A DNA stretch of 44,416 nucleotides from assembly GCA_902542165.1 (NCBI GenBank), contig CACBTF010000004.1, positions 1 to 44,416 of the forward strand, written 5' to 3'. The stretch is from an uncultured Pelagibacteraceae bacterium (GTDB lineage: Bacteria > Pseudomonadota > Alphaproteobacteria > Pelagibacterales > Pelagibacteraceae). Under the pieces are notes generated by a model. It saw nothing but the letters and a program-made list of their open reading frames with translations, was not told where the DNA came from and made no database searches. Below, one piece after another: positions 1-9,181 of this stretch (positions within the stretch are counted from its first letter, which is position 1; each line of letters begins with the position of its first letter). The translations under genes and the position numbers were made by a program.

Positions 1-221
1 AAAAAAATAGCAAAACTGACGGATCAATAGACTTTATAAATGGAAGCAAAATGCTAATGAGTGAGTGTATTTTTAATCATCAACCAAAAGTGGGTGATAT
101 GATATTGTTTCCTCACTATTTAATGCACACAGTGTATCCATTTAAAACTAAAGGTGAGAGAAGATCTTTTTCTTTTAATTTGGAAATTGACAGAAAAATT
201 GCAAACGTATTTAGTAAATGA
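1..221 (+). CDS. C-terminal fragment of a putative 2OG-Fe(II) oxygenase-like protein (5' truncated)
   Basis: Open frame from the window edge reading ...MLMSECIFNHQPKVGDMILFPHYLMHTVYPFKTKGERRSFSFNLEIDRKIANVFSK*, with an H...R pattern typical of the C-terminal part of 2OG-Fe(II) oxygenases; stop overlaps the next ATG. Confidence 0.55.
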   Translation, partial: KNSKTDGSIDFINGSKMLMSECIFNHQPKVGDMILFPHYLMHTVYPFKTKGERRSFSFNLEIDRKIANVFSK

Positions 222-595
222 GTGATGAAATACAAAAAAATGTTTTTGGGGAACCTCTTGAACCATGTTCTAATGATCCTTTAACTGGATGGTTTAGAGA
301 CGGATGTTGCAATACGGATAAAAATGATAGAGGAGTACACACCGTGTGTGCAAAAGTAACTGATGAATTTTTACAATGGTCTAAAAAAGTTGGTAATGAC
401 TTAATTACACCTCATCCTGAATTTGGTTTCCCTGGTTTAAAAGATGGAGATTCATGGTGCGTGTGTGCTACATGGTATTCAAGAGCAATTAAAGAAGGAG
501 CTGCTTGTCAAGTTTACTTAAAAAAAACTAATGTCAAAACATTAGAACTTATTCCGATCGAAAAATTAAAGAAATTTGCTTTAGACTTGTCTTAA
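218..595 (+). CDS. DUF2237 family protein
   Basis: 125 aa ORF, NVFGEPLEPCSNDPLTGWFRDGCC...HTVCAKVTDEFL...GDSWCVCATWY. Confidence 0.85.
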   Translation: MSDEIQKNVFGEPLEPCSNDPLTGWFRDGCCNTDKNDRGVHTVCAKVTDEFLQWSKKVGNDLITPHPEFGFPGLKDGDSWCVCATWYSRAIKEGAACQVYLKKTNVKTLELIPIEKLKKFALDLS

Positions 596-1122
596 TAAAC
601 TTTAACGCCCTTATTTTTAATAATCAACTCAAGCTCATTATACTCATCACAATTGCAATTTTTAAGAACTGCTAATCTTTCGTTAGCTTTATCTATTCGA
701 TTTGTCTGGACGTAAAGTTCACCTAAATATTCATTAATACCATTGTGATTTGGTTTAATTTTTAAACCTTCTAAGTAAAATTTTTCAGCCTGGTCAAAAT
801 TTCCAACTTTTCTAGTTGTAAATCCCATATAATTTAAAATATCTGGATTTTTTTTATCTGATTTATAAGCCTTTTCTAATTTAGAGAAAGCTTGTGCGTA
901 GAGCTTCTTAGCTTTATCTAACTTTTCTTTTTTCTCAAGCTTACCAGCTCTTTTTACTAATTTCACAGCATCTTCATATAATGACATTTTTGAGGTCTCA
1001 TTACCACTGCTACTGTCGCTACCACTGCTACTGTCGCTGCCAGCGGCCATGAGGCTAGTACTTAAAAATATCGTAAATAGTAAAGTTGTAATTTTAGGAC
1101 CGAAGGGACTTAAAACTTTCAT
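592..1122 (-). CDS. Secreted TPR-repeat protein with Ser/Gly/Asp low-complexity N-terminus
   Basis: Signal-peptide-like N-terminus, GSDSSSGSDSSSGN, TPR-like helices (NPDILNYMGFTTRKVGNFDQAEKFYLEGLKIKPNH). Confidence 0.75.
   Translation of the reverse strand: MKVLSPFGPKITTLLFTIFLSTSLMAAGSDSSSGSDSSSGNETSKMSLYEDAVKLVKRAGKLEKKEKLDKAKKLYAQAFSKLEKAYKSDKKNPDILNYMGFTTRKVGNFDQAEKFYLEGLKIKPNHNGINEYLGELYVQTNRIDKANERLAVLKNCNCDEYNELELIIKNKGVKVY
1003..1038. repeat. Perfect 18-bp tandem duplication (accactgctactgtcgct x2) encoding the SDSSSG repeats
   Basis: Two identical adjacent 18-mers read directly. Confidence 0.85.
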
Positions 1123-1124
1123 AT

Positions 1125-1634
1125 TTATAATTTTGTAGGATTAGGCTGACCTTTATAAACTTCATCAGGATCAAATTTTTTTTTATTTTCCTTGAAATCT
1201 AGCTCAATTTCTTCAGCGTTTTTAATTGGCCCTAAAGGTATTGATCGATAAAAACAAGACTTGTATCCGACATGGCAACTCGCACCATTTCCAATATCTA
1301 CCGACATCCATAAAGCATCTTGATCATCGTCAATTCTTAAATCTATTACTTTTTGAACAAATCCACTTGTTTTACCTTTATGCCATAAAGCTTTTTTTGA
1401 TCTACTCCAATAAAAAGCTTCTTTCGTCTCAATAGTTTTTTTTAATGCCTCTGCATTCATGTATCCGTGCATCAAAAGTTCTCCAGAACTACTATCTGTA
1501 GTGGTCACAGGAATTAGACCATTGTTGTCAAATTTTGGAGAGAGAAATTTTCCTTCCTCAACTTCAAATACATTTTCTCTTTTTTTAAACATTACAGTAA
1601 AATAGTGAAAAAAAGACAAAATAGCAATTTGCAA
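1125..1634 (-). CDS. hisI: Phosphoribosyl-AMP cyclohydrolase (start may be internal at MFKKRENVF)
   Basis: LLMHGYMNAEALKKTIETKEAFYWSRSKKALWHKGKTSG and DIGNGASCHVGYKSCFYR motifs. Confidence 0.9.
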   Translation of the reverse strand: MQIAILSFFHYFTVMFKKRENVFEVEEGKFLSPKFDNNGLIPVTTTDSSSGELLMHGYMNAEALKKTIETKEAFYWSRSKKALWHKGKTSGFVQKVIDLRIDDDQDALWMSVDIGNGASCHVGYKSCFYRSIPLGPIKNAEEIELDFKENKKKFDPDEVYKGQPNPTKL

Positions 1635-1666
1635 TAATTAACTATGTCCTATAGAAACATCATAGT

Positions 1667-2275
1667 ATGAAATTAGTTAAAGACATCAATAATCAAACAT
1701 CAAATAAACCTCAAGTCAGTGATAAAGAGGCTGAAGAGGCGATAAAAAAATTATTAACTTGGATTGGCGAAGATCCAAGCAGAGAAGGCTTACAAGAGAC
1801 TCCAAAGAGAGTAGTGAAAGCATTTAAAGAGTATTTTAAAGGCTATCATCAAAATGCAGAAGAAGATTTATCTAAGACTTTCGGTGACGTTGAAGGTTAC
1901 GATGATATGGTAATTGAAAAAAATATAACTTTAGAAAGTCATTGTGAGCATCACATGGCCCCAATAATAGGTGTTGCGCATGTTTCTTATATTCCAAATA
2001 AAAAAGTTGTGGGTCTGAGCAAATTAGCTAGAACAGTTGAAATTTTTTCTAAACGACTGCAAACACAAGAGAGATTGACAATGCAAATTGCAAAAACGCT
2101 TATGAGCGCTCTAGATGCAAAGGGTGTAGCAGTTACAATTGATGCAGCACATCAATGCATGACTATGCGAGGAATAAAAAAAGAGAAAGCAACAACTGTT
2201 ACTAATTATTTTTTAGGTTCTTTTAAAGAAGATTTAAGTATTCAAAATAGATACCTAAAATATATTGGAAAATAG
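1667..2275 (+). CDS. folE: GTP cyclohydrolase I
   Basis: ESHCEHHMAPIIGVAHVSYIPNKKVVGLSKLAR and HQCMTMRGIKK. Confidence 0.95.
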   Translation: MKLVKDINNQTSNKPQVSDKEAEEAIKKLLTWIGEDPSREGLQETPKRVVKAFKEYFKGYHQNAEEDLSKTFGDVEGYDDMVIEKNITLESHCEHHMAPIIGVAHVSYIPNKKVVGLSKLARTVEIFSKRLQTQERLTMQIAKTLMSALDAKGVAVTIDAAHQCMTMRGIKKEKATTVTNYFLGSFKEDLSIQNRYLKYIGK

Positions 2276-3277
2276 ATGTCAGATAAATTCAAAGCTATTG
2301 TTATTGACAATCAAAACGAAAAATTCACAAGAGAAATTAAAGAAATAGACAAAACCCAATTAAAAGATGGAAATGTATTGGTTAAAGTTGACTATTCAAG
2401 CTTAAATTATAAAGACGCTCTGATTTTAAATGATGGAGGAAAGATCGTGAGAAAATTTCCTTTTGTTCCGGGAATAGATTTCTCAGGAACAGTTGTAGAG
2501 AGTGAAGATGCTAAATTTAAGCAAGATGATAAAGTAATTCTTACAGGATTTAGAGTAGGAGAAGCATATTTTGGGGGCTTCTCTCAATACGCAAAAGTTG
2601 ACTCAAATTTTTTAATTAAGATACCAAAAGAATTAGACACACATAAAGCTATGATGTTAGGCACTGCTGGTTTTACAGCTTTGCTTTGTTCGTTTGCTGT
2701 AAAAGCGAAAGAAGAATTGTTATTAGGTGAAAAAGTAAAAGATGTTTTAGTTACTGGTGCAACAGGAGGTGTTGGAAGTATTGCGGTAATGATCTTATCA
2801 AAGATGGGATATGATGTTCATGCTGTTACAGGCAAAAAAGATAAGAACGATTACTTAAAAGATTTAGGAGCAAAAAATATTATCAGTAGAAAAGAGTTTG
2901 AAGGCGAAAGCAAATTACTAGAAAAAGGAGTGTGGGACGGAGTAGTGGATACAGTTGGAGGAGCGGCTTTAACTAAAATTTTTGCCCAAACAAAACCTGG
3001 CGGAATAGTAGCCGCTTGTGGAAATGCTGGTGGTATCAAAATTAACACAAATGTTATGCCATTTATTATAAGAGGAGTTAAATTGTGGGGAATTGATTCG
3101 TCAGGATCATCAATAAAACGAAGAGAATTCGTTTGGGGAGAAGCAGCTAAGTTAATAGATTTTTCTAAAGTTCAATCCTTTACCAAAGAGCTCTCATTTT
3201 CTGAACTTTTAGAAACTTACCCTAAACTTCTAAAAGGTGAGTTTTTTGGAAGAGCTATAGTAAATCCAAAGAAATAA
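2276..3277 (+). CDS. acuI: YhdH/AcuI-type quinone oxidoreductase (acrylyl-CoA reductase family)
   Basis: SSLNYKDALILNDGGKIVRKFPFVPGIDFSGTV; TGATGGVGSIAV nucleotide-binding motif. Confidence 0.75.
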   Translation: MSDKFKAIVIDNQNEKFTREIKEIDKTQLKDGNVLVKVDYSSLNYKDALILNDGGKIVRKFPFVPGIDFSGTVVESEDAKFKQDDKVILTGFRVGEAYFGGFSQYAKVDSNFLIKIPKELDTHKAMMLGTAGFTALLCSFAVKAKEELLLGEKVKDVLVTGATGGVGSIAVMILSKMGYDVHAVTGKKDKNDYLKDLGAKNIISRKEFEGESKLLEKGVWDGVVDTVGGAALTKIFAQTKPGGIVAACGNAGGIKINTNVMPFIIRGVKLWGIDSSGSSIKRREFVWGEAAKLIDFSKVQSFTKELSFSELLETYPKLLKGEFFGRAIVNPKK

Positions 3278-3296
3278 CTTATAATTAAACTTATTT

Positions 3297-4187
3297 ATGG
3301 ATTGGGATAAATTAAAAATTTTTCATACTGTTGCTGAGGCCTCCAGTTTTACCAAAGCCTCTACTATATTAAATTTAAGCCAGTCAGCTATAAGCCGCCA
3401 AATTCAAGCATTAGAGAGCGATTTAAAAGTTCAACTTTTTGAAAGACATGCAAGAGGTTTGGTTTTGACTGAAAATGGTGAATACCTCTACAAATCAGCA
3501 CATGAGATCATTTCAAAGTTAAAAGATGTTGAATCTAATCTTAGTGGACACAAAGATAAGCTAAATGGAAAACTTACAGTTACCACAGTAGTAAGTTTTG
3601 GTACTACTTGGCTTACACCTAGAATTAAAGAATTTATGGATTTACATCCAGGTATTGAAATTGAATTAATTTTTGATGATAAAGAGCTTGATTTAAGTAC
3701 TCGAGAGGCAGATGTAGCGATAAGAATGAGAAGACCAAAACAATTAAATTTAATTCAAAAAAAGTTTGTTGATTTTAATTATCATATTTACGGTTCAAAT
3801 GATTACTTGCAAAAAAATGGATATCCAAAAACTTTAAAGGATTTAGATAAACATAAATTTATTACTTACGGAAAAGGAGCTCCATCTCCAGTTTATAATC
3901 CTGACTGGGTTTTAAAACATGGTGTTAAAGATGGTAAAAAAAGAAAATCAATTATGAAAGTTAATAGTGTTTATGGATTATTATTAGCAGTGCAAAGTGG
4001 AGTTGGTTTAGCCGCTTTACCAGATTATATTGCTCATAACGTAAGCAATATAACTAAAGTTTTACCTGAGGAAACAGGTAAACCTACCGAAACACATTTT
4101 GTTTATCCCTCATCTTTAAAGAATAATGCAAGATTGACGGCTTTTAGAAACTTTATATTTACAAAGGTTAATGAATGGAAATTTTAA
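3297..4187 (+). CDS. LysR-family transcriptional regulator
   Basis: N-terminal HTH: MDWDKLKIFHTVAEASSFTKASTILNLSQSAISRQIQALE. Confidence 0.92.
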   Translation: MDWDKLKIFHTVAEASSFTKASTILNLSQSAISRQIQALESDLKVQLFERHARGLVLTENGEYLYKSAHEIISKLKDVESNLSGHKDKLNGKLTVTTVVSFGTTWLTPRIKEFMDLHPGIEIELIFDDKELDLSTREADVAIRMRRPKQLNLIQKKFVDFNYHIYGSNDYLQKNGYPKTLKDLDKHKFITYGKGAPSPVYNPDWVLKHGVKDGKKRKSIMKVNSVYGLLLAVQSGVGLAALPDYIAHNVSNITKVLPEETGKPTETHFVYPSSLKNNARLTAFRNFIFTKVNEWKF

Positions 4188-5293
4188 TTTCTTTTATAAT
4201 CCCGTTTATAATTCTATTAACTGTTGTTGTTTTTATACATGAATATGGACACTATTATTTTGCAAAAAAATACGGTGTTGGTGTGACAGACTTTTCTATA
4301 GGTTTTGGTAAAGAGATATTTGGTTTTAACGATAATTCAGGTACCAGGTGGAAATTTTGCGCAATACCCTTAGGTGGATACGTAAAATTTTTTGGAGATA
4401 GAAATGTTTTTAGTCAAGCAGAGCAAGAAGAACTTTTAAAAGAGTATGATGAAGGAGATAGAAAAAAACTATTTGTTGTAAAACCACTCTATCAAAGGTC
4501 CTTAATTGTAGCCGCAGGACCTTTTGCTAATTTTTTACTTGCCATAGTGATTTTTGCTTTTATCTATATGTTCGCAGGTAAGGATTTTACGCCTGCACAA
4601 ATCCAAGAAGTTCAGTCTGAAAGTCCTGCTTATGTTGCGGGCATTAAATCAGGTGATGTCATCCAATCGATAAATCAAAGAGAAGTTAAAAGTATTATGG
4701 AGGTTGCTACTTTTATAAATGCCTCATCCTCAGAAACTATTGATATAAAGGTTTTAAGAAACGGTAATGAAATAACTTTAAAAGTTAGGCCAAAATTTAT
4801 TGAGGGAGAAGACTCGCTTGGAAATCAAATTAACAAGAAAATTATTGGAATAAAAGTTGCACCTTTAAATGAAGAGATAAATAAGCAGAAATTGGGCCCA
4901 GCTACAGCATTATATTATGCAGTTAAAGAAACTTGGTTTGTTATCCAAGCATCATGGGAATTTGTAATTTCTATGTTTAAAGGAACAGGGGACACCTCTC
5001 AATTAGGAGGTCCAATTAAAATTGCTAAAATAACTGGACAGGTTGCAAAGTTTGGAATTGTCGCCTTTTTAAGTATTATGGCTTATATTTCTATAAGCTT
5101 AGGGTTTATAAATCTTTTACCAATACCAATGCTAGACGGCGGGCATCTAATGTTTTACGCTTTTGAGAAGATTTTAGGTCGTCCTTTAACTCAAAGAACG
5201 CAAGAAGGTTTTTTCCGAATCGGGTTATTTTTACTACTTTCTCTAATGTTTTTCACAACATTTAACGACCTGAAAGATTTAGGCTTGTTTTAA
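4175..5293 (+). CDS. rseP: Site-2 protease RseP-like zinc metalloprotease
   Basis: FIHEYGHYYFAKKYG (HExxH), PDZ region, NLLPIPMLDGGHLMFY. Confidence 0.92.
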   Translation: MEILISFIIPFIILLTVVVFIHEYGHYYFAKKYGVGVTDFSIGFGKEIFGFNDNSGTRWKFCAIPLGGYVKFFGDRNVFSQAEQEELLKEYDEGDRKKLFVVKPLYQRSLIVAAGPFANFLLAIVIFAFIYMFAGKDFTPAQIQEVQSESPAYVAGIKSGDVIQSINQREVKSIMEVATFINASSSETIDIKVLRNGNEITLKVRPKFIEGEDSLGNQINKKIIGIKVAPLNEEINKQKLGPATALYYAVKETWFVIQASWEFVISMFKGTGDTSQLGGPIKIAKITGQVAKFGIVAFLSIMAYISISLGFINLLPIPMLDGGHLMFYAFEKILGRPLTQRTQEGFFRIGLFLLLSLMFFTTFNDLKDLGLF

Positions 5294-5318
5294 GCCAATT
5301 TTTTAAGCTAAAAAAGTC

Positions 5319-5396
5319 AATAAAATCAACACTTTTTGAGACACAATATATTGTGTTAACATTTACGTGAAACACCAAAAAAACATTGATTTTATT
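5319..5396. promoter_or_regulatory. Upstream region of the HU gene: 16-bp palindrome nested in an 11-bp inverted repeat
   Basis: ACACAATATATTGTGT at 5341-5356; AATAAAATCAA (5319-5329) and TTGATTTTATT (5386-5396) are exact reverse complements. Confidence 0.55.
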
Positions 5397-5440
5397 AGGT
5401 TTTTCTGCAGATTATAAAACAACCAATAAAGGGGCATAAA

Positions 5441-5716
5441 ATGAATAAAAAACAACTAGTAGCGAAAATATCGTCAACTTTGGGTCAGAGTAAAGCTGAT
5501 GCTGAGAGAACTTTTGACTCAATAACGACTATTATTTTAGATGCTTTGAAAAATGACGATACTGTAAAGATAGCTGGTTTTGGTACTTATAAAGTGGCAA
5601 AAAGAAAAGCTAGAGTAGGAAGAAATCCTAGAACTGGTGAGTCAATTCAAATCGCTGCATCACAAAAAGTAAAGTTTTTACCTGCTAAAAGCTTAAAAGA
5701 AATGTTTAATCGATAA
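5441..5716 (+). CDS. hup: HU-family DNA-binding protein
   Basis: MNKKQLVAKISSTLGQSKADAERTFDSITTIILDALK...GFGTYKVAKRKARVGRNPRTGE. Confidence 0.93.
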   Translation: MNKKQLVAKISSTLGQSKADAERTFDSITTIILDALKNDDTVKIAGFGTYKVAKRKARVGRNPRTGESIQIAASQKVKFLPAKSLKEMFNR

Positions 5717-5724
5717 ACGTTTAT

Positions 5725-5759
5725 TTAGCCCTTATTTGATAATATCAAATAAGGGCTAA
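5725..5759 (+). terminator. Perfect 16-bp inverted repeat after hup, probable transcription terminator
   Basis: ttagcccttatttgat-aat-atcaaataagggctaa; no strong U-tract. Confidence 0.6.
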
Positions 5760-5850
5760 CTGCTTGCAAAAAATGCATAGCTCAAATTAAGACAAATCAT
5801 TACTAATTCAAATTTATAAATTCTATAAGGCCTTCAACAAGGGAGAACTT

Positions 5851-7143
5851 ATGAAAAAATACATTGGTTACTTTTTAGCAGGTACAGCCATTTACTTTGG
5901 TTTTGCTAGTTTAGGTTACGCCGAAACTACAGTGTCTGCAGAAGTACAATACATATTTAATACTATATTATTTTTGATGTCAGGTTTCTTGGTCATGTGG
6001 ATGGCCGCAGGTTTTGCAATGTTAGAGTCAGGTCTAGTAACATCAAAGTCTGTATCAGCAATCTGTGCGAAAAATATAGGTCTTTATTCAATCGCTGGAG
6101 TAATGTTCTGGTTGGTTGGTTATAATTTAGCTTACGGTATACCAGAAGGTGGATATATCGGTACATTTACGCCATGGAGTGATGCGTCTAAACTTGAAAC
6201 AGGGTATTCAGACGGATCTGATTGGTTTTTCCAAATGGTGTTTTGTGCCACTACAATGTCAATCGTATCTGGTACTTTAGCTGAAAGAATTAAGATCTGG
6301 CCATTTTTCTTATTTGCCGCTATTTTAACTGGAATTATCTATCCAATTTCAATGGGTTGGCAGTGGGGTGGCGGATGGTTATCTGTAGCTGGATTCTCTG
6401 ATTTTGCTGGGTCTACATTAGTACATGCTGCTGGAGGAGCCGCTGCTTTAGCTGGTGCCATTGTACTTGGTGCTAGATCAGGCAGATTCTCAAGTAAAGG
6501 AGAAGCTAAGCCTATGGCGCCTTTTGCGGCATCATCTATTCCATTAGCAACCTTAGGAGTATTTATACTTTGGTTAGGTTGGTTCGGTTTTAATGGTGGA
6601 TCGCAATTAGCCGCTGGAACACTTGAAGACGTGTCTTCAGTAGCAACAATTTATATCAATACGAACTTAGCTGCAGGTGGTGGTGTATTAGCTGCCGCAA
6701 CTGTATCTAGATTAATTGGTGGAAAAACTGACGTGGTAATGATGCTAAACGGTGCAATAGCTGGATTAGTTGGTATCACTGCAGAGCCATTAACACCAAG
6801 TCCTTTAGCTGCAATCTTCATTGGTGCAATAGCAGGAGTATTAATGTACTTCTCTACAAAACTATTGTTCAAATTGAAAATCGATGACGTAGTGGGTGCA
6901 ATACCAGCACACTTAGTAGCTGGAGTATGGGGTACATTAGCAGTGCCTTTAACTAATGGAGATGTTACTTTCGGAGCACAATTCCTAGGAACTATCTCAG
7001 TAGTTATATTCGTATTCGTAGTCTCGTTTATTGTTTTCCAAATTATCAAAAATACAATTGGATTAAGAATAAGCAAAGAAGCTGAAAGACTAGGAACTGA
7101 CAAAGCAGAAGTTGGTGTAATAGCTTACGGTATAAGAGACTAA
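5851..7143 (+). CDS. amt: Ammonium transporter (copy 1)
   Basis: WMAAGFAMLESGLV, GWQWGGGWL, DFAGSTLVHAAGGAAALAGA, DDVVGAIPAHLVAGVWGT. Confidence 0.95.
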   Translation: MKKYIGYFLAGTAIYFGFASLGYAETTVSAEVQYIFNTILFLMSGFLVMWMAAGFAMLESGLVTSKSVSAICAKNIGLYSIAGVMFWLVGYNLAYGIPEGGYIGTFTPWSDASKLETGYSDGSDWFFQMVFCATTMSIVSGTLAERIKIWPFFLFAAILTGIIYPISMGWQWGGGWLSVAGFSDFAGSTLVHAAGGAAALAGAIVLGARSGRFSSKGEAKPMAPFAASSIPLATLGVFILWLGWFGFNGGSQLAAGTLEDVSSVATIYINTNLAAGGGVLAAATVSRLIGGKTDVVMMLNGAIAGLVGITAEPLTPSPLAAIFIGAIAGVLMYFSTKLLFKLKIDDVVGAIPAHLVAGVWGTLAVPLTNGDVTFGAQFLGTISVVIFVFVVSFIVFQIIKNTIGLRISKEAERLGTDKAEVGVIAYGIRD

Positions 7144-7176
7144 ATAAAAATCCCTCCCTCGTTAGTTGGGAAAATT

Positions 7177-7212
7177 ATAAGGCCTGGTTCGGTTCCCCCG
7201 TCCAGGCCTTAT
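7177..7212 (+). terminator. Hairpin between the two amt genes, probable terminator
   Basis: ataaggcctgg...ccaggccttat 11-bp stem followed by ttattttac. Confidence 0.7.
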
Positions 7213-7297
7213 TTATTTTACAAACCTCGTATGCATTAAATTCATGCTTCAAATCTCTGGAATTTGATATCAAGACATCAAAAAAAAAGGGGGAAAC

Positions 7298-8587
7298 ATG
7301 AAAAAATTAACTTTCATTTTATTAGGTTGTATTTCTGCTTTAATAATTAGCTCTCAAAGCTTTGCAGAAACTACAATGTCTCAAGAGGGACAATATATTT
7401 TTAACTCACTAGGATTTTATTTGGGCGGAGTACTAGTTGCTTTCATGGCGGCAGGTTTCTGTATGCTTGAGAGTGGATTAGTGACCACAAAAAGTGTGTC
7501 GACAATTGCCGCGAAAAATATAGGTAAATTCGCTATATGCTCACTCATATTCTTTCTGGTTGGCTATAATTTAGCTTATGGGGTGCCTGAAGGTGGTTAC
7601 GTAGGTTCATTTACAATTTGGACGGACTCTTCTGACGCTGAAACAGGTTATTCAGGCTATTCAGACTGGTTCTTTCAAACGATGTTCGTGTGTGCAACAG
7701 CTTCAATCGTATCTGGAGCAGTAGCAGAGAGAATTAAAATCTGGCCATTCTTTATTTTCTCAGCAATCATGGCAGGGGTTATTTATCCGATTTCAATGGG
7801 TTGGCAATGGGGAGGTGGCTGGTTAGCTAGCGGCGGATTCTCAGATTTTGCTGGATCAACTTTAGTCCATGGATGCGGAGGTGCAGCAGCACTTGCTGGA
7901 GTTATAGTCTTAGGTGCTCGTGAAGGAAGATTTGGGAGAAAAGGTGAAAAGAGATCCATGCAACCTTTCGCAGCATCAAGTATTCCACTGGTTACCTTAG
8001 GAACATTTTTACTTTGGTTTGGTTGGTTTGGATTTAATGGTTTTAGCCAATTGGCAATGGGAACTTTTGATGATGTTAATGCAATTTCGAAAATTGCAGT
8101 AAATACCCATTTAGCTGGCGCAGCAGGAACTTTTACTGGAGCAGCATTGACGAGATTAATCGGCGGCAAAACTGACATCGTTATGATGTTGAATGGAGCC
8201 TTAGCTGGTCTTGTTGCTATTACAGCAGAACCTCTAACGCCAGGACCAATTACTGCAATGATCATTGGATCTGTTGGAGCAATTATAATGTACTTTGGAA
8301 CAAAAATGTTAGAAAGTTATGGCTTAGATGATGTAGTTGGCGCAATACCAGTTCATATGTTTGCTGGAATTTTTGGAACGTTAGTAGTTCCATTAACCAA
8401 TTCAGATACATCTTTTGGAACACAATTTATTGGAACTGCCTCAGTTTGTATCTTTAGCTTTGTCTTATCTTGGGTTACATTTACAGCTCTTAAATCAACT
8501 ATAGGATTAAGAATTAGTAAAGCAGCTGAAAAATTAGGCACAGATAAAGCTGAAGTTGGTGTTACAGCTTACTCGATAAGAGATTAA
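7298..8587 (+). CDS. amt: Ammonium transporter (copy 2, paralogue)
   Basis: Near-collinear with the preceding ORF: FMAAGFCMLESGLV, GWQWGGGWLASGGFSDFAGSTLVHGCGG, DDVVGAIPVHMFAGIFGT. Confidence 0.95.
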   Translation: MKKLTFILLGCISALIISSQSFAETTMSQEGQYIFNSLGFYLGGVLVAFMAAGFCMLESGLVTTKSVSTIAAKNIGKFAICSLIFFLVGYNLAYGVPEGGYVGSFTIWTDSSDAETGYSGYSDWFFQTMFVCATASIVSGAVAERIKIWPFFIFSAIMAGVIYPISMGWQWGGGWLASGGFSDFAGSTLVHGCGGAAALAGVIVLGAREGRFGRKGEKRSMQPFAASSIPLVTLGTFLLWFGWFGFNGFSQLAMGTFDDVNAISKIAVNTHLAGAAGTFTGAALTRLIGGKTDIVMMLNGALAGLVAITAEPLTPGPITAMIIGSVGAIIMYFGTKMLESYGLDDVVGAIPVHMFAGIFGTLVVPLTNSDTSFGTQFIGTASVCIFSFVLSWVTFTALKSTIGLRISKAAEKLGTDKAEVGVTAYSIRD

Positions 8588-8597
8588 GATATTTATA

Positions 8598-8625
8598 AAA
8601 AAGGCCCGATATAACGGGCCTTTTT
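8598..8625 (+). terminator. Rho-independent terminator
   Basis: aaaaaggcccg-atataa-cgggccttttt: GC-rich stem plus T-tract. Confidence 0.85.
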
Positions 8626-9181
8626 AATCTAACTCCGTTTTAATTATTTTCCCTGAGCAGCTTATATTCCTCTCGATAATTGGATGAAAAATATTTATTT
8701 TAATATTTGTATCCTCTAAGATTTTATTTCTAAATTCATCATCTAGTGAGGAAATATTTAAAATATTTTCATTAATTGACTGAGCTAAACTATCCTCACT
8801 TATTAGATTATTAAATTTTTGTGAAAATAGAGAGTAACCATATTTGTTAGTAAAAATTTTATTTCTTATCTGATTGCAATCTTTAAGGTTTGGAAAATAT
8901 TTTTTTGCGGAGTATCTTTTTTTATCCATTATAGCGTCGATATTTATCATTATATTGTCATTTTTATTAATTTCAACGTCATAAGAAATTTTTTGATATT
9001 TCACACTCATCACTCCTCCACCTTTCAATATATTTTTAAGATTTTGCTGAATGAATATTTCATATTTTAATAAAATAAAATCTTTAAGGGATATGTAGTT
9101 CTGTTCAAGGCTATATTTTGAAGCTTCAACTTTTGTAAATAAAATTAAAAATAAAATTAATAAAAAACTTTTAGACTTCAT
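8624..9181 (-). CDS. Hypothetical exported protein
   Basis: Signal-like N-terminus MKSKSFLLILFLILFTKVEAS; no recognised family. Confidence 0.55.
   Translation of the reverse strand: MKSKSFLLILFLILFTKVEASKYSLEQNYISLKDFILLKYEIFIQQNLKNILKGGGVMSVKYQKISYDVEINKNDNIMINIDAIMDKKRYSAKKYFPNLKDCNQIRNKIFTNKYGYSLFSQKFNNLISEDSLAQSINENILNISSLDDEFRNKILEDTNIKINIFHPIIERNISCSGKIIKTELD

Noticed and set aside
1226-1435. 69-aa plus-strand ORF
   Set aside because: Antisense within hisI
6651-7103. 150-aa minus-strand ORF, mirrored by 7783-8265 in the second amt gene
   Set aside because: Antisense to strongly coding amt sequence at a similar position in both paralogues; explained by codon bias, no SD or recognisable domain
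8353-8541. 62-aa minus-strand ORF
   Set aside because: Fully antisense to amt copy 2
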